Positions 1 to 8,317 of a DNA stretch of 64,000 nt are shown here, piece after piece. Numbering within the stretch: position 1 is the stretch's first letter; each line of letters starts with the position of its first letter. The stretch comes from PALSA-693 sp963702305 (GTDB lineage Bacteria > Actinomycetota > Acidimicrobiia > Acidimicrobiales > Palsa-688), in NCBI GenBank assembly GCA_963702305.1, contig CAVPBX010000017.1:132632-196631 (forward strand). Direction: 5' to 3'. The notes under the pieces are model-generated. The model searched no databases. It saw only the letters and a list, made by a program, of their open reading frames with translations, and was not told the DNA's origin. The position numbers and the translations under genes were made by a program.

Positions 1-1
1 G

Positions 2-532
2 GTGGACTCGGCCGGCGCCATGGTCATGGAGGACGCATCCGACCGAGTGGCGGCCCTGGTCAGCGAGATCGGATCCCAGGCCCAGGTCGGGTTCCACGGC
101 CACGAGAACCTCTCCCTGTCGTTGGCGAACACCATCCTGGCGATCCGCGCCGGTGCCCTGCAGGTCGACGGCTCGACCCGTAGGTTTGGCGCCGGCGCCG
201 GCAACACCAGCGTCGAGGCCATGGCTGCGGTGTTCGAGCGGCTGGGCATCCGGAGCGGCGTCGACGTGCTCGCCCTCATCGACGCCGCCGAGGAAGTGGT
301 CCGCCCTGTCATGGACGAGGAACCCACCCTCGACCGGCTGGCCCTCATCATGGGCTACGCCGGCGTGTACTCCAGCTTCCTCAAGCACGCCTACCGGGCC
401 GCGGAACGCTACGGCGTCTCGGGGGCGGAGATCCTGCTCGAATGCGGCCGGCAGCGTCTCGTCGGCGGCCAGGAGGACCAGATCATTCAGATCGCCGCGG
501 AGTTGGCCCGGACCGCCCCGGCCGCGGGCTGA
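2..532 (+). CDS. hsaF: 4-hydroxy-2-oxovalerate aldolase, C-terminal part (HsaF-like)
   Basis: Last 176 residues of a class II pyruvate aldolase. The 5' end is outside the window, and the frame is open from base 2, so the GTG there is internal. Visible are the VDSAGAM strand, the metal-binding HGH pair in GFHGHENLSLS, RRFGAGAGN, and the C-terminal helical domain (IMGYAGVYSSFLKHA) that in this family docks onto the acylating aldehyde dehydrogenase. The enzyme cleaves a 4-hydroxy-2-oxoacid to pyruvate plus an aldehyde. It ends meta-cleavage routes, including steroid A/B-ring degradation. The steroid genes that follow favour HsaF over a simple aromatic MhpE, but that assignment is inferred from context. 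Confidence 0.88.
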   Translation: MDSAGAMVMEDASDRVAALVSEIGSQAQVGFHGHENLSLSLANTILAIRAGALQVDGSTRRFGAGAGNTSVEAMAAVFERLGIRSGVDVLALIDAAEEVVRPVMDEEPTLDRLALIMGYAGVYSSFLKHAYRAAERYGVSGAEILLECGRQRLVGGQEDQIIQIAAELARTAPAAG

Positions 533-565
533 ACGCCAGGAGCCGGGCGCAGGCCGCGGGCCTCG

Positions 566-928
566 TCAGGTGAGGACCTCCGCCACCCGGTCGCTGGGCC
601 GGGCGATCACCGCCCGATCGCCCTTGACAATCACGGGCCGCTGCATGAGTTCGGGGTGCACGAGCAGGAAGTCGATCACCGCTTCGGCACTCCGATAGTC
701 GTCGGGGTCCAACCCCAAGGCGACGAACTTCTTGTCGGTGGTGCGGACGAGGTCGGGCACGGGGTCGATCAGCTTGGCGACGATCATCTCCAGCGTGGCT
801 CGAGACGGCGGTGCCTGCAGGTACTCGATGACATCGTGGTCGACGGACTGCTCTTCGAGGATGCCGAGCGCGCCTCGGCTGTGGGAGCAGCTGGGGTTGT
901 GGAAGATCGTCACCTCATGGTTGGCCAT
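566..928 (-). CDS. ArsC/Spx-family arsenate reductase-like protein
   Basis: 120 residues, ATG start. Thioredoxin-fold protein of the ArsC family: the N-terminus reads TIFHNPSCSHSRGAL, with the single redox cysteine of the HNPxC motif near residue 14. A C-terminal RPVIVKGDRAVIARP segment matches the conserved RP-x-V loop that binds oxyanion. Glutaredoxin-linked ArsC enzymes reduce arsenate to arsenite, but many family members have unproven substrates. No arsenite efflux gene or ArsR is nearby, so a general reductase role is possible. Convergent with the aldolase and separated from it by 33 bp. Confidence 0.82.
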   Translation of the reverse strand: MANHEVTIFHNPSCSHSRGALGILEEQSVDHDVIEYLQAPPSRATLEMIVAKLIDPVPDLVRTTDKKFVALGLDPDDYRSAEAVIDFLLVHPELMQRPVIVKGDRAVIARPSDRVAEVLT

Positions 929-956
929 AGGCCTCTTTCTTATCAGGCCGCGCCCG

Positions 957-1748
957 TCAGGACGCTCTGCTGACCCAGTCGTCGATCAGGCGGCGGGCGA
1001 TGCTGATCGGTCCCGGGATCTGGGGCAGCTGGTCGGGCGCGAACCAGTGGGCCGCCGCGATCTCGAGGCCGTCGCAGGTGATCTCACCCGCCAGGTACCG
1101 GGCGTGGAATCCGAGCATGAGCGAATGGGGAAACGGCCACGGCTGGCTACCGAAGTAGCGCAGCTCGCCCACTGTCACGCCCACCTCCTCCAGGATCTCG
1201 CGCCGGGCGGCATCCTCCGCGCTCTCTCCCGGTTCGACGAACCCGGCGAGGCACGAATACATCGCGGTGGGCCAGTTGGCGTTGCGGGCCAGCAGGGCGC
1301 GCCCGTCCTCTCGCTCGACCAGGGCGATGATGGCTGGGGCCAGGCGGGGAAAGACTTTCAGCCCGCAGCTGGGGCAACGGCGGGCCCGCTCGGCCGGTGC
1401 GTCCTCGGTGGCGTGTCCGCAATGACCGCAGTGGCGGTGGTTGCGAGCCCATTCCACCAGCTGCACGGCCCGGCCGGCGGCGGCCCAGGTCGGCTCCTCA
1501 ACCAGGGCGAAGAGGCGCATCAGATCGACGAACTCGGTCGCGGTCTCCGTCGGAGCACCGGCCGGGCGGTCATCGTCGTCGATGGCCCAGCAGTGGCGTC
1601 CTCCCACCGTGCCCACGAAGAGCGCCGAGGGCGGGACGTCGGCGTGCCCGTCGTCCAGGTCGCTCAGCGCCACCCGGCCGGCCTTGACCGTCACGATCAA
1701 CCCGGGCCCCACCGATGGTGCCGTCGGAGCCAACTGAGGAACGAGCAT
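957..1748 (-). CDS. nudC: NAD(+) diphosphatase NudC
   Basis: 263 residues, ATG start. It has a four-cysteine zinc ribbon (CGHCGH ... CPSCG) in the middle, followed by a Nudix box reading GFVEPGESAEDAARREILEEVGV in two overlapping parts (GFVEPGES and REILEEVGV). It ends with the NudC-specific SQPWPFPHSLM stretch. NudC hydrolyses NAD(H) to NMN(H) plus AMP and removes NAD caps from RNA. Length and domain order match the family. It lies 28 bp upstream of arsC on the same strand and may be co-transcribed with it. Confidence 0.93.
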   Translation of the reverse strand: MLVPQLAPTAPSVGPGLIVTVKAGRVALSDLDDGHADVPPSALFVGTVGGRHCWAIDDDDRPAGAPTETATEFVDLMRLFALVEEPTWAAAGRAVQLVEWARNHRHCGHCGHATEDAPAERARRCPSCGLKVFPRLAPAIIALVEREDGRALLARNANWPTAMYSCLAGFVEPGESAEDAARREILEEVGVTVGELRYFGSQPWPFPHSLMLGFHARYLAGEITCDGLEIAAAHWFAPDQLPQIPGPISIARRLIDDWVSRAS

Positions 1749-1878
1749 CGTGCCAGCTTCGCGTATCCCGCCCGGCGCCGGCCGGGCGTGGCGGGGCGGT
1801 CTTTCGACAAGTGGCCGCCTCGCGAAAACCTTTCCAATGCGGACAGAATCTGTCCGGATTAGCCGTCATGCTGCAGGT

Positions 1879-2430
1879 ATGACCAGTGAGCGAATGTCAA
1901 GCGGCCGCATACCCACCGAGCCACGCGATGACGATCAGGAGCGCGTGGCCCTGATCGAGAGCCTGGGCCAGCAGCGGGCCTTCCTCTGTCAGACGGTCCA
2001 GGGTCTGACCGACGCCCAGGCGGCCCTCCAGCCCACCGCGAGCGAACTGTGCCTGGGCGGACTGATCAAGCACGTGGCCCAGGTGGAGCAAGGCTGGGCG
2101 GACTTCATCGAGCGTGGACCGGCGGCGATCGGGTCCGCCGACGAGGCGGCCATGGCGGCGCACGCGGCCGGCTTCCGCATGCTGCCGGGTGACACCCTCG
2201 ACGATCTGCTCGACCGGTATGGCGCGGTGGCGTGTCGTACCGACGACCTGCTCAGGGCGTTGCCATCGCTCGACCTCTCCCACCCGTTGCCCGAGGCGCC
2301 CTGGTTCGAGCCGGGAGCCCGCTGGTCGGCTCGCCGGACGGCCTTGCACATCCTCGCCGAGACGGCCCAGCATTGCGGCCACGCCGACATCATCCGGGAG
2401 TCGCTGGACGGCGCCAAGACGATGGGCTGA
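1879..2430 (+). CDS. DinB/DUF664-family protein
   Basis: 183 residues from the ATG at 1879. An upstream in-frame extension exists but shows no family sequence. The four-helix-bundle DinB fold is indicated by RVALIESLGQQRAFL, GLIKHVAQVEQGW (first His), and a C-terminal ALHILAETAQHCGHADIIRE carrying the remaining metal-site histidines. Many actinobacterial members are metal-dependent, mycothiol- or bacillithiol-type transferases, but the substrate cannot be read from sequence. Divergent from nudC across a 130-bp gap. Confidence 0.8.
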   Translation: MTSERMSSGRIPTEPRDDDQERVALIESLGQQRAFLCQTVQGLTDAQAALQPTASELCLGGLIKHVAQVEQGWADFIERGPAAIGSADEAAMAAHAAGFRMLPGDTLDDLLDRYGAVACRTDDLLRALPSLDLSHPLPEAPWFEPGARWSARRTALHILAETAQHCGHADIIRESLDGAKTMG

Positions 2431-2438
2431 CCTGCCCG

Positions 2439-2657
2439 TTATTGGCGCTCGCTGACGAGCTCCCGGAACAGGTATCCGATGGCCTTGGCCTTCGGGACGG
2501 TGTCGGCGGTGCGAATCACGACGACGGGTTCCGACCCGACGATGAGCGCCCACATGCTGTGCATCCCGTCGTCCTCGCTCGTCCTGCGCACCATGATTTG
2601 CTCGTCCATTGGGCTCAGCTTGCCATGGAGCGACAGGGGCGATCTCACCGCGCTCAT
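2439..2657 (-). CDS. small hypothetical protein
   Basis: 72 residues from an ATG whose last bases overlap the stop of the upstream oxidoreductase (ATGA), the coupling used throughout this window; a longer start at 2684 is possible. The body reads WALIVGSEPVVVIRTADTVPKAKAIGYLF, a compact alpha/beta sequence I cannot assign. It is probably co-translated with the luciferase-like gene. Confidence 0.5.
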   Translation of the reverse strand: MSAVRSPLSLHGKLSPMDEQIMVRRTSEDDGMHSMWALIVGSEPVVVIRTADTVPKAKAIGYLFRELVSERQ

Positions 2658-3550
2658 TGCCGGGCGAGGGCCCGACCGATCCATGCCGCGGTGCGGTCGC
2701 CGTCATCGGTCTCCGGTCGGGCGATGGACATCGGGAGCAGGTCGGTGACGCCGGCAGCTTCGAGGGCTGCGACGGCCTCGTCGAGGTCGTCCTCGTCGCC
2801 GGCGAGAAGGGCGGGGCCGCCCTCCCGCTCGACGAGGGCGGCGTAAGAGGGCAAGGCCGCCATCTGGCGGGTCCCTCGCTCGGCCCGTTCCCTGGCCCGC
2901 TCGACGTCCTGGGTGACGCACACCGACAGCGCCGCGACCACTCGCGGCGACGGCCGGCCGGCGCCCTCAGCAGCCTCGCGAATGGTGGGGCAGATATGGG
3001 TGGCCAAGGTGCGCGGCCCGGCCATGGCGGTGACCGTCCCCGCGGCCAGGCGCCCGGCGAGGCGCAGCATCTGCGGGCCGAGGGCCGCGACCAGCACCGG
3101 CAGGCCGACGCCGTCATCGATGCGCAGCTCGCCGTGGGCGGAATGCCGCTCGCCGTCGAAGTCCACTCGCTTCCCGTCGACCAACGGGAGGAGAATCGAG
3201 AGGTAGTCGCGCAGATGGCCGATGGGCCGGTCGAATGACAGACCCCAGCCGGACTCGATGGCCGGCTGGTGCGACGGGCCGATCCCGAGCGCCAGGCGGC
3301 CGCCGATGAGGGCGTTGGTGGTGAGCGCCTGCTGGGCCAAGACCATGGGGTGACGTGGCCAGGTCCGGACCACTGCGGTGCCCAGTTCGATATCGCGGAC
3401 GGCCAGGCCGACGGCGCCGATCAGGGTCAGAGGATCCATCCCGACCCCGTCCGAAAACCACACCGACGAGAAGCCGGCCGCCCGGTCTGCTCCGACGTTG
3501 GCGGCGATCTCCTCGAAGGTCAGGCCCCGAGCGTGGGCGCCGATCCTCAC
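2654..3550 (-). CDS. LLM-class (F420-type) oxidoreductase
   Basis: 298 residues from a GTG that overlaps the fxsA stop codon by 4 bp. TIM-barrel features of the luciferase-like monooxygenase family: RIGAHARGLTFEEIAANVGADR at the start, an FSSVWFSDG strand, TAVVRTWPRHPMVLAQQA, GRLALGIGPSH and a C-terminal ITDL-type turn. Actinobacterial members usually use F420 or FMN to oxidise or reduce small organic substrates. The substrate is unknown, and nothing here ties it directly to the steroid genes. Confidence 0.82.
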   Translation of the reverse strand: MRIGAHARGLTFEEIAANVGADRAAGFSSVWFSDGVGMDPLTLIGAVGLAVRDIELGTAVVRTWPRHPMVLAQQALTTNALIGGRLALGIGPSHQPAIESGWGLSFDRPIGHLRDYLSILLPLVDGKRVDFDGERHSAHGELRIDDGVGLPVLVAALGPQMLRLAGRLAAGTVTAMAGPRTLATHICPTIREAAEGAGRPSPRVVAALSVCVTQDVERARERAERGTRQMAALPSYAALVEREGGPALLAGDEDDLDEAVAALEAAGVTDLLPMSIARPETDDGDRTAAWIGRALARQ

Positions 3551-4018
3551 TTGGTGTCGCCGGGCCCGACCGCCCGATCGGATGGCCGAGACGAGGGCGG
3601 CGCGTCGTCGCGCATCGGTCGGGTCCGGGCGTCGATCACCTGCCATCGGCCGGTGGGAAACGTCTGCACCCGCCGGGCCAGCCAGTGGCCCCCCGCCCGG
3701 ATGAGGAGGTGGCGGACCGGGCCGATCATGAGCAGCAGACCGATCGCGTCGCCGACGAAGCCCGGCACACAAATGAACAGTCCGCCGATGAGGATCACCA
3801 GTCCATCCAGCAACTCGCGGGTGGGAACCTCTCCTCGCGCCAGCCGCTCTTGGGTGCGGACCAGGACCCCCACCCCGACGTGCCGGACGATGAAGGGTCC
3901 GAGCGCGCTCGACGACGATCAGGATCGCCAACGCCCAGAGGAAGCCGATCTGCTCGGCCACGACCACGAAGGAGGCGATCTCTGCCGCCACCACGAGCAG
4001 CACGCCGAAAAAGAACAT
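3547..4018 (-). CDS. fxsA: FxsA-family membrane protein, interrupted by a frameshift
   Basis: The N-terminal part (from ATG 4018: MFFFGVLLVVAAEIASFVVV, a membrane helix) and the C-terminal part (LLDGLVILIGGLFICVPGFVGDAIGLLL, a second hydrophobic pair) lie in frames that differ by one base. Dropping one base near 3908-3913 joins them into a normal FxsA of about 156 residues. FxsA is a small inner-membrane protein of loosely defined function, named for relieving phage F exclusion. The junction lies in a GTCGTCGAGCGC context without a long homopolymer. Confidence 0.75.
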
Positions 4019-4156
4019 CGCGCGGCAGGGTATCCCCTCTGTCGGTGAAATCGATGAGGGACCCCGGGGTGGTGGAGCGGAGGTGGCAGTCGCCGAACCG
4101 CCGGTCGCACGTCGGGTCGGTGGTAGAAACGCCGCGGTGACAGGTCGGGAGCGGCG

Positions 4157-5758
4157 GTGACCAGACCGATCGGCTCACACGGCCACTCCCATCTGAGTTT
4201 GGAGGAGGCGGTGGGGGGACCGGCCCGCCGCCGGGTGATATTGCTGTTCGCCTCGGTCCTCGGACTCCAAGCGGCCGATACCGGCGCAGTCGGCGCATTG
4301 GCTGTACCCCTCGAGAAGGCGTTCCGGATCGGTAACACCGAGTTGGGTTTGCTGGTGACGGCCACCACGCTGGTCGGATGTGTGGCGACGCTTCCCTTCG
4401 GCGGGATCAGCGACCGCCACAGCCGGACCCGGTTGCTGCAGGTGGTTGTGGCCCTGTGGGCGGCGGCCACCCTTGTCAGCGCCTTGTCGGTCGACTACGT
4501 GATGCTCCTGCTCTCCCGACTGGCGCTCGGTGGAGTGATCGCCGCGGCCGGCCCGGCACTGGCCTCCCTCGTGGGTGATCTTTTCCCTGGCGATGAGCGA
4601 GCCCGCCTGTGGGGGTACGTGCTGACCGGGGAGCTGATCGGTGCCGGTGTGGGGATTCTGATCGCGGGCGGTCTTTCGGGTGTGACCAACTGGCGGGTGG
4701 CGATGGCGGTGCTCGCCCTCCCCGCGGTCGTTCTGGCGTGGGCGCTGCGGCGCTACCTCCCCGAGCCGGCGAGAGGGGGGCAGGCGTACTTGGAGGTGGG
4801 CGCGGACCAGATCGTGACCGACCAGCCGCGCCGTCGCTCGGGCCGGGCGGCCGGGGCGGACGGGGCGGCCGGGGCGGACGGGGCGGCCGGGGCGACCGAG
4901 GTCGGCGCGGCCGACGAGGCCAGCCCGCGGCTGTCGCTGAGCGAGCCGTCACTGGTCGAGCGGCAGGCTGAGGATCTCGGCGCCCAACCGGAGCCCGGTA
5001 CGGTCCTGACGAGGGCGCAAGACATGAACCTGTGGCAGGCGACGAAATACGTCCTGCACATCCGCACCAACGTGGCGCTGATCATCGTGTCCGGTCTCGG
5101 CTATTTCTTCCTCGGCGGCGTCGAGACCTTTGCCGAGCTGTACTTCCGGGAGCGCTACGGGGTCAGCCAGGCGCTCGCCAGCCTGCTGTTCATCCTGGTG
5201 GCGGGTGGGGCCCTGGCCGGGATTCTGGTGAGCGGCCGGGCCGCGGATCAGTTGATCCGCCGCGGCCGGACGACGGCCCGGATCAGCCTCGGCGCCGTCG
5301 CCTATGTCGCCGCGGCTGTCGTGTTCGTCCCGGGCGCCCTCAGCCCCAGTCTGGCGCTCGCGGTGCCCATCCTCCTGGTCGCCGCCGCGTGCGTCGGCGC
5401 TGCGAATCCTCCAGTCGACGCGGCGCGGCTGGACATCATGCCGTCCCGGCTGTGGGGTCGGGCCGAGGCCGTACGCACCGCCCTACGACAACTCCTGCAG
5501 GGTCTGGCCCCCCTGCTGTTCGGTCTGGTGTCCGCCGCGTTCGGGGGCGCCAACGGGGGTTTCAGTGCGGGGGTGAATACCGGGGCCGCCAAGCGGTCCG
5601 CGGCGGCCGGCCACGGGCTGGAGTTGACGTTTGTCGTCCTGACGGCGCCGCTGGTCCTCGCGGGCGTGGCGCTGTGGCTCAGCCGCCAGTCCTATCTGCG
5701 GGAGATCGTGGCCGCCAGGCGATCGGACGAGAACTGGGCCGCAACCGCGACGCCATGA
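4157..5758 (+). CDS. MFS transporter
   Basis: 533 residues, GTG start. Twelve hydrophobic segments in two halves. The first loop carries the MFS signature region GGISDRHSRTR, and GGVIAAAGPALASLVGDLFPG covers helices 4-5. The central cytoplasmic loop (residues about 210-300) is charged, unusually long, and contains the repeat GADGAAGADGAAGADGAAGA encoded by about 60 bp of GC-only tandem sequence. The substrate cannot be predicted. Divergent from fxsA. Confidence 0.85.
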   Translation: MTRPIGSHGHSHLSLEEAVGGPARRRVILLFASVLGLQAADTGAVGALAVPLEKAFRIGNTELGLLVTATTLVGCVATLPFGGISDRHSRTRLLQVVVALWAAATLVSALSVDYVMLLLSRLALGGVIAAAGPALASLVGDLFPGDERARLWGYVLTGELIGAGVGILIAGGLSGVTNWRVAMAVLALPAVVLAWALRRYLPEPARGGQAYLEVGADQIVTDQPRRRSGRAAGADGAAGADGAAGATEVGAADEASPRLSLSEPSLVERQAEDLGAQPEPGTVLTRAQDMNLWQATKYVLHIRTNVALIIVSGLGYFFLGGVETFAELYFRERYGVSQALASLLFILVAGGALAGILVSGRAADQLIRRGRTTARISLGAVAYVAAAVVFVPGALSPSLALAVPILLVAAACVGAANPPVDAARLDIMPSRLWGRAEAVRTALRQLLQGLAPLLFGLVSAAFGGANGGFSAGVNTGAAKRSAAAGHGLELTFVVLTAPLVLAGVALWLSRQSYLREIVAARRSDENWAATATP

Positions 5759-5789
5759 CGACCCCGCTCGGCCGCCGCCCAGCCGCCGC

Positions 5790-6455
5790 CTACGAACTCG
5801 GCCAGTCCCGGCCCTCGACGAGACGCACCAACTGGTTGTACAGATCGGTCAGGGCTTCGATCCGGGCGATCTCGGTGGCCGTGAAGTCGCTGCTGATGGG
5901 TCGGGCCACGAAGACGACTCTGCTCCCGCCGGGATACTCAGGGTCGGGGACCGCGAGCAGATGTGCCTCCCCCGACAGCCGTTCGGCGAGGTGCGCGGGC
6001 AGGGTGGATGTCGATACCACGACCGCTCCATCGCGCTCGAGGGCGAGGCGGCCGGCCTCGTAGGCGCCGGCCTCCTCCGGGGTGCTCACCCAGGCGACGG
6101 GCGACGAGCACAGATCGGCGACGGCGTCGGCCAACGCCCCTTCGGGGTCGCCGAAGCCGGACTCCACCAGTTTGACCACTCGACGCATGCTGGCCACGAC
6201 CGGGTCGGTGGCCGGACTGGCCTGATACGACACCAGCGTGGTGGCGGCATTCATGGCCAGGTCACCTCGGAGATCCTCGATATCCGGAGCGGCGGAGAAA
6301 TCGATGATCAAGTCGTCAACCGCGGCCTGGTCGCCCGCGTGGTGAACATCGATGGACACGATGTTGCCGCCGTGCAGACCGATGACCGTCGCAGCCTGGG
6401 CGAGGGCGCCCGCTCGGTCGGCCAGAGCAATGCGGAGCCGAATGACATGACCCAT
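5790..6455 (-). CDS. ACT-domain protein
   Basis: 221 residues from the ATG at 6455; an in-frame start at 6503 would add an unlikely cysteine-rich leader. Residues 1-75 read GHVIRLRIALADRAGALAQAATVIGLHGGNIVSIDV, a typical ACT ligand-binding domain. The C-terminal half (PVAWVSTPEEAGAYEAGRLALERDGAVVVS) is a GAF-like or unassigned sensor domain. ACT domains usually bind amino acids, so a regulatory role is inferred. No DNA-binding or catalytic domain is visible. Confidence 0.72.
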   Translation of the reverse strand: MGHVIRLRIALADRAGALAQAATVIGLHGGNIVSIDVHHAGDQAAVDDLIIDFSAAPDIEDLRGDLAMNAATTLVSYQASPATDPVVASMRRVVKLVESGFGDPEGALADAVADLCSSPVAWVSTPEEAGAYEAGRLALERDGAVVVSTSTLPAHLAERLSGEAHLLAVPDPEYPGGSRVVFVARPISSDFTATEIARIEALTDLYNQLVRLVEGRDWPSS

Positions 6456-6572
6456 TTTCGGACCGTAGCATGGCGCGTCGGTCGAGCACCGGACTGTCGT
6501 CAAAGTCGGAAGGGACGTCAGAATCCGGCGCCGGTTACCGGCCGGGCCGGCGAGCTGCTCGATGCCTGGGGC

Positions 6573-8156
6573 CTAGTGGACCTGCCGCTCGGCGTCCTCC
6601 CAGTAGCGGGCCCGGAGGGCCTTCTTGTCCGGCTTGCCGAGCGGGCTCAGCGGGATGGCATCGACGAAGTCGACGGATTTCGGCGCCGCGATGGACCCCT
6701 TGCGATCCTTGACGAGGGCGATGAGCTCGGCCTCGGCCACCGCCCCGCCGGGCCGGCGCACCACTACCGCCTTGACCGCTTCTCCCCACTTCTCGTCGGG
6801 CACGCCGATCACCGCCGCCGCGGCCACCGCGGGGTGCGCCGACAGCACGTCCTCGAGCTCGCGGGGAAAGATATTGAATCCGCCCGTGACGATCATGTCC
6901 TTCTTCCGGTCCACGATCGTCAGGAACCCCTCGTCGTCGGCGCGGGCCACGTCGCCGGTGTGCAGCCACCCAAACCTGAAGGCCTCAGCCGTCTGCTCGG
7001 GTTTGTTGAGGTATTCCTTCATGACCAGCGGGCCGCGCACGCAGATCTCGCCGGGATCACCGTCAGCCACCGGTTGCCCCTCGTCGTCGAGCAGGGCCAC
7101 GTCGAGCCACGGCACCGGCCGGCCGCAGGTGGCCAGCCGCGCCGGATCACCGATGCGGTGTTCCTCCTTGCCGAGCACGGTGATGGTCATCGGGCACTCG
7201 GCCTGGCCGTAGAACTGGAAAAAGATCTGCCCCAGGCGCCGGATGCCCTCCTCGAGCCGACTCGGCGACATGGCAGCGGCCCCGTAGTAGAGGACCTCCA
7301 GGCTGGACAGGTCCGCGGTGGCCAGCTTGGGGTGGTCGAGTAGGACGTAGATCATGGTGGGCACCAACATGGTGGCGGTGATGCGATGCCGCTCGATGGT
7401 GTCGATGACCCGCTCGGGGTCGAAATGGGGGAGCACGACCAGGGACCCGCCGCGCAGCAAGGTGGGCACGAAGAACGCGGCCCCGGCGTGGCTCAGGGGC
7501 GTGCAGCAGAGGAACCGGGTCTCGCCCGGCCACTGCCACTCCGCCATCTGGATGGTGGTCATGGTGGAGCCACTGCGGTAAGTCCCGACCACGCCCTTGG
7601 GTTGTCCGGTCGTCCCGCCCGTGTAGGCGATCGACGACGGCGTGTCGGCGCTGGCGACCGCGGGCCGGAGCCTGCGGGCGCCAAAGCGCGCCGCCGCCGT
7701 CGGCAGGTCCTCGGCCGCATCCGTGGGCGCCAGGGCCACCACCCGCTTCAAGGACGGGACGCGGTCCTTGAGGGCCATGGCCCGTTCCTCGTAGGCCGAA
7801 GGGTCGTAGAACAAGGTTTCGATCTGGGCGTCCTCGAGGATGTAGGCGTGATCGTCGAGCGAGCCCATGGGATGGAGCGGAGTCCCCCGGCAGCCGGCGA
7901 TCATGCCGGCGCCCATGGCGAACAGGACCTCCGGCCGGTTGGCCGCCAGGGTCGCCGTCGGGCTGCCCTGGGTGATGCCCCACGCGTCGTACGCCTGTAT
8001 GTAGCGGCTTATCTCATCGGCCATTTCCCCGGCCGTCAGGACCCGGTCGCCCAGGTACACGGCGGGCTTGGTGGGGTTGCGGGCCAGCCCCCGGACCAGG
8101 AGGTCGCCGCCGTACGCCGGACGGTAGCGTTCATCGGTCGCAGCATCGTTCGTCAT
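6573..8156 (-). CDS. acyl-CoA synthetase (AMP-forming)
   Basis: 527 residues, ATG start. ANL superfamily: P-loop SSIAYTGGTTGQPKGV near residue 180, YGQAECPMT (A5 region), GWLHTGDVARADDEGFLTIVDRKKDMI hinge (residues about 400-425) and the catalytic lysine motif PLSPLGKPDKKALR near the C-terminus. It activates a carboxylic acid to its CoA thioester through an acyl-AMP. It is divergent from the steroid ring-degradation operon starting at 8318. It does not resemble FadD3 closely in memory, so the substrate (a fatty acid or a steroid fragment) stays open. Confidence 0.85.
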   Translation of the reverse strand: MTNDAATDERYRPAYGGDLLVRGLARNPTKPAVYLGDRVLTAGEMADEISRYIQAYDAWGITQGSPTATLAANRPEVLFAMGAGMIAGCRGTPLHPMGSLDDHAYILEDAQIETLFYDPSAYEERAMALKDRVPSLKRVVALAPTDAAEDLPTAAARFGARRLRPAVASADTPSSIAYTGGTTGQPKGVVGTYRSGSTMTTIQMAEWQWPGETRFLCCTPLSHAGAAFFVPTLLRGGSLVVLPHFDPERVIDTIERHRITATMLVPTMIYVLLDHPKLATADLSSLEVLYYGAAAMSPSRLEEGIRRLGQIFFQFYGQAECPMTITVLGKEEHRIGDPARLATCGRPVPWLDVALLDDEGQPVADGDPGEICVRGPLVMKEYLNKPEQTAEAFRFGWLHTGDVARADDEGFLTIVDRKKDMIVTGGFNIFPRELEDVLSAHPAVAAAAVIGVPDEKWGEAVKAVVVRRPGGAVAEAELIALVKDRKGSIAAPKSVDFVDAIPLSPLGKPDKKALRARYWEDAERQVH

Positions 8157-8317
8157 GGCCCGCAGATCCCCCTTGAGGCTGTTCGTCTAGGCTAGAAGCC
8201 CATTCTTGTCTACCGAGGACGGTTCCACCAACGTGAGCCACACCGGCACCCGGCCCGCGGCCAGGTCATCAAGTACGGGTTGCGCCAACCGGTACTCGAC
8301 CCGAAAGATGTGCCGTC
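8157..8317. promoter_or_regulatory. divergent intergenic control region
   Basis: 161 bp between the acyl-CoA synthetase and the ipdF-fadA6 operon. An imperfect dyad AGAA-N5-TTCT occurs near 8194-8206 in an A/T-richer patch, which fits a regulator site. It does not fit the KstR spacing (AGAAC-N2-GTTCT), and I found no clear KstR2-type CAAG-N2-CTTG repeat. Confidence 0.3.

Noticed and set aside
6573..8156. FadD3 (HIP-CoA ligase)
   Set aside because: Position beside the ring-degradation operon is suggestive, but sequence blocks remembered for FadD3 are not matched, so only a general acyl-CoA synthetase is called.
8190..8215. KstR or KstR2 operator before the ipdF operon
   Set aside because: The dyad AGAA-N5-TTCT has the wrong spacing and lacks the AAC/GTT core; no CAAG-N2-CTTG motif was seen.
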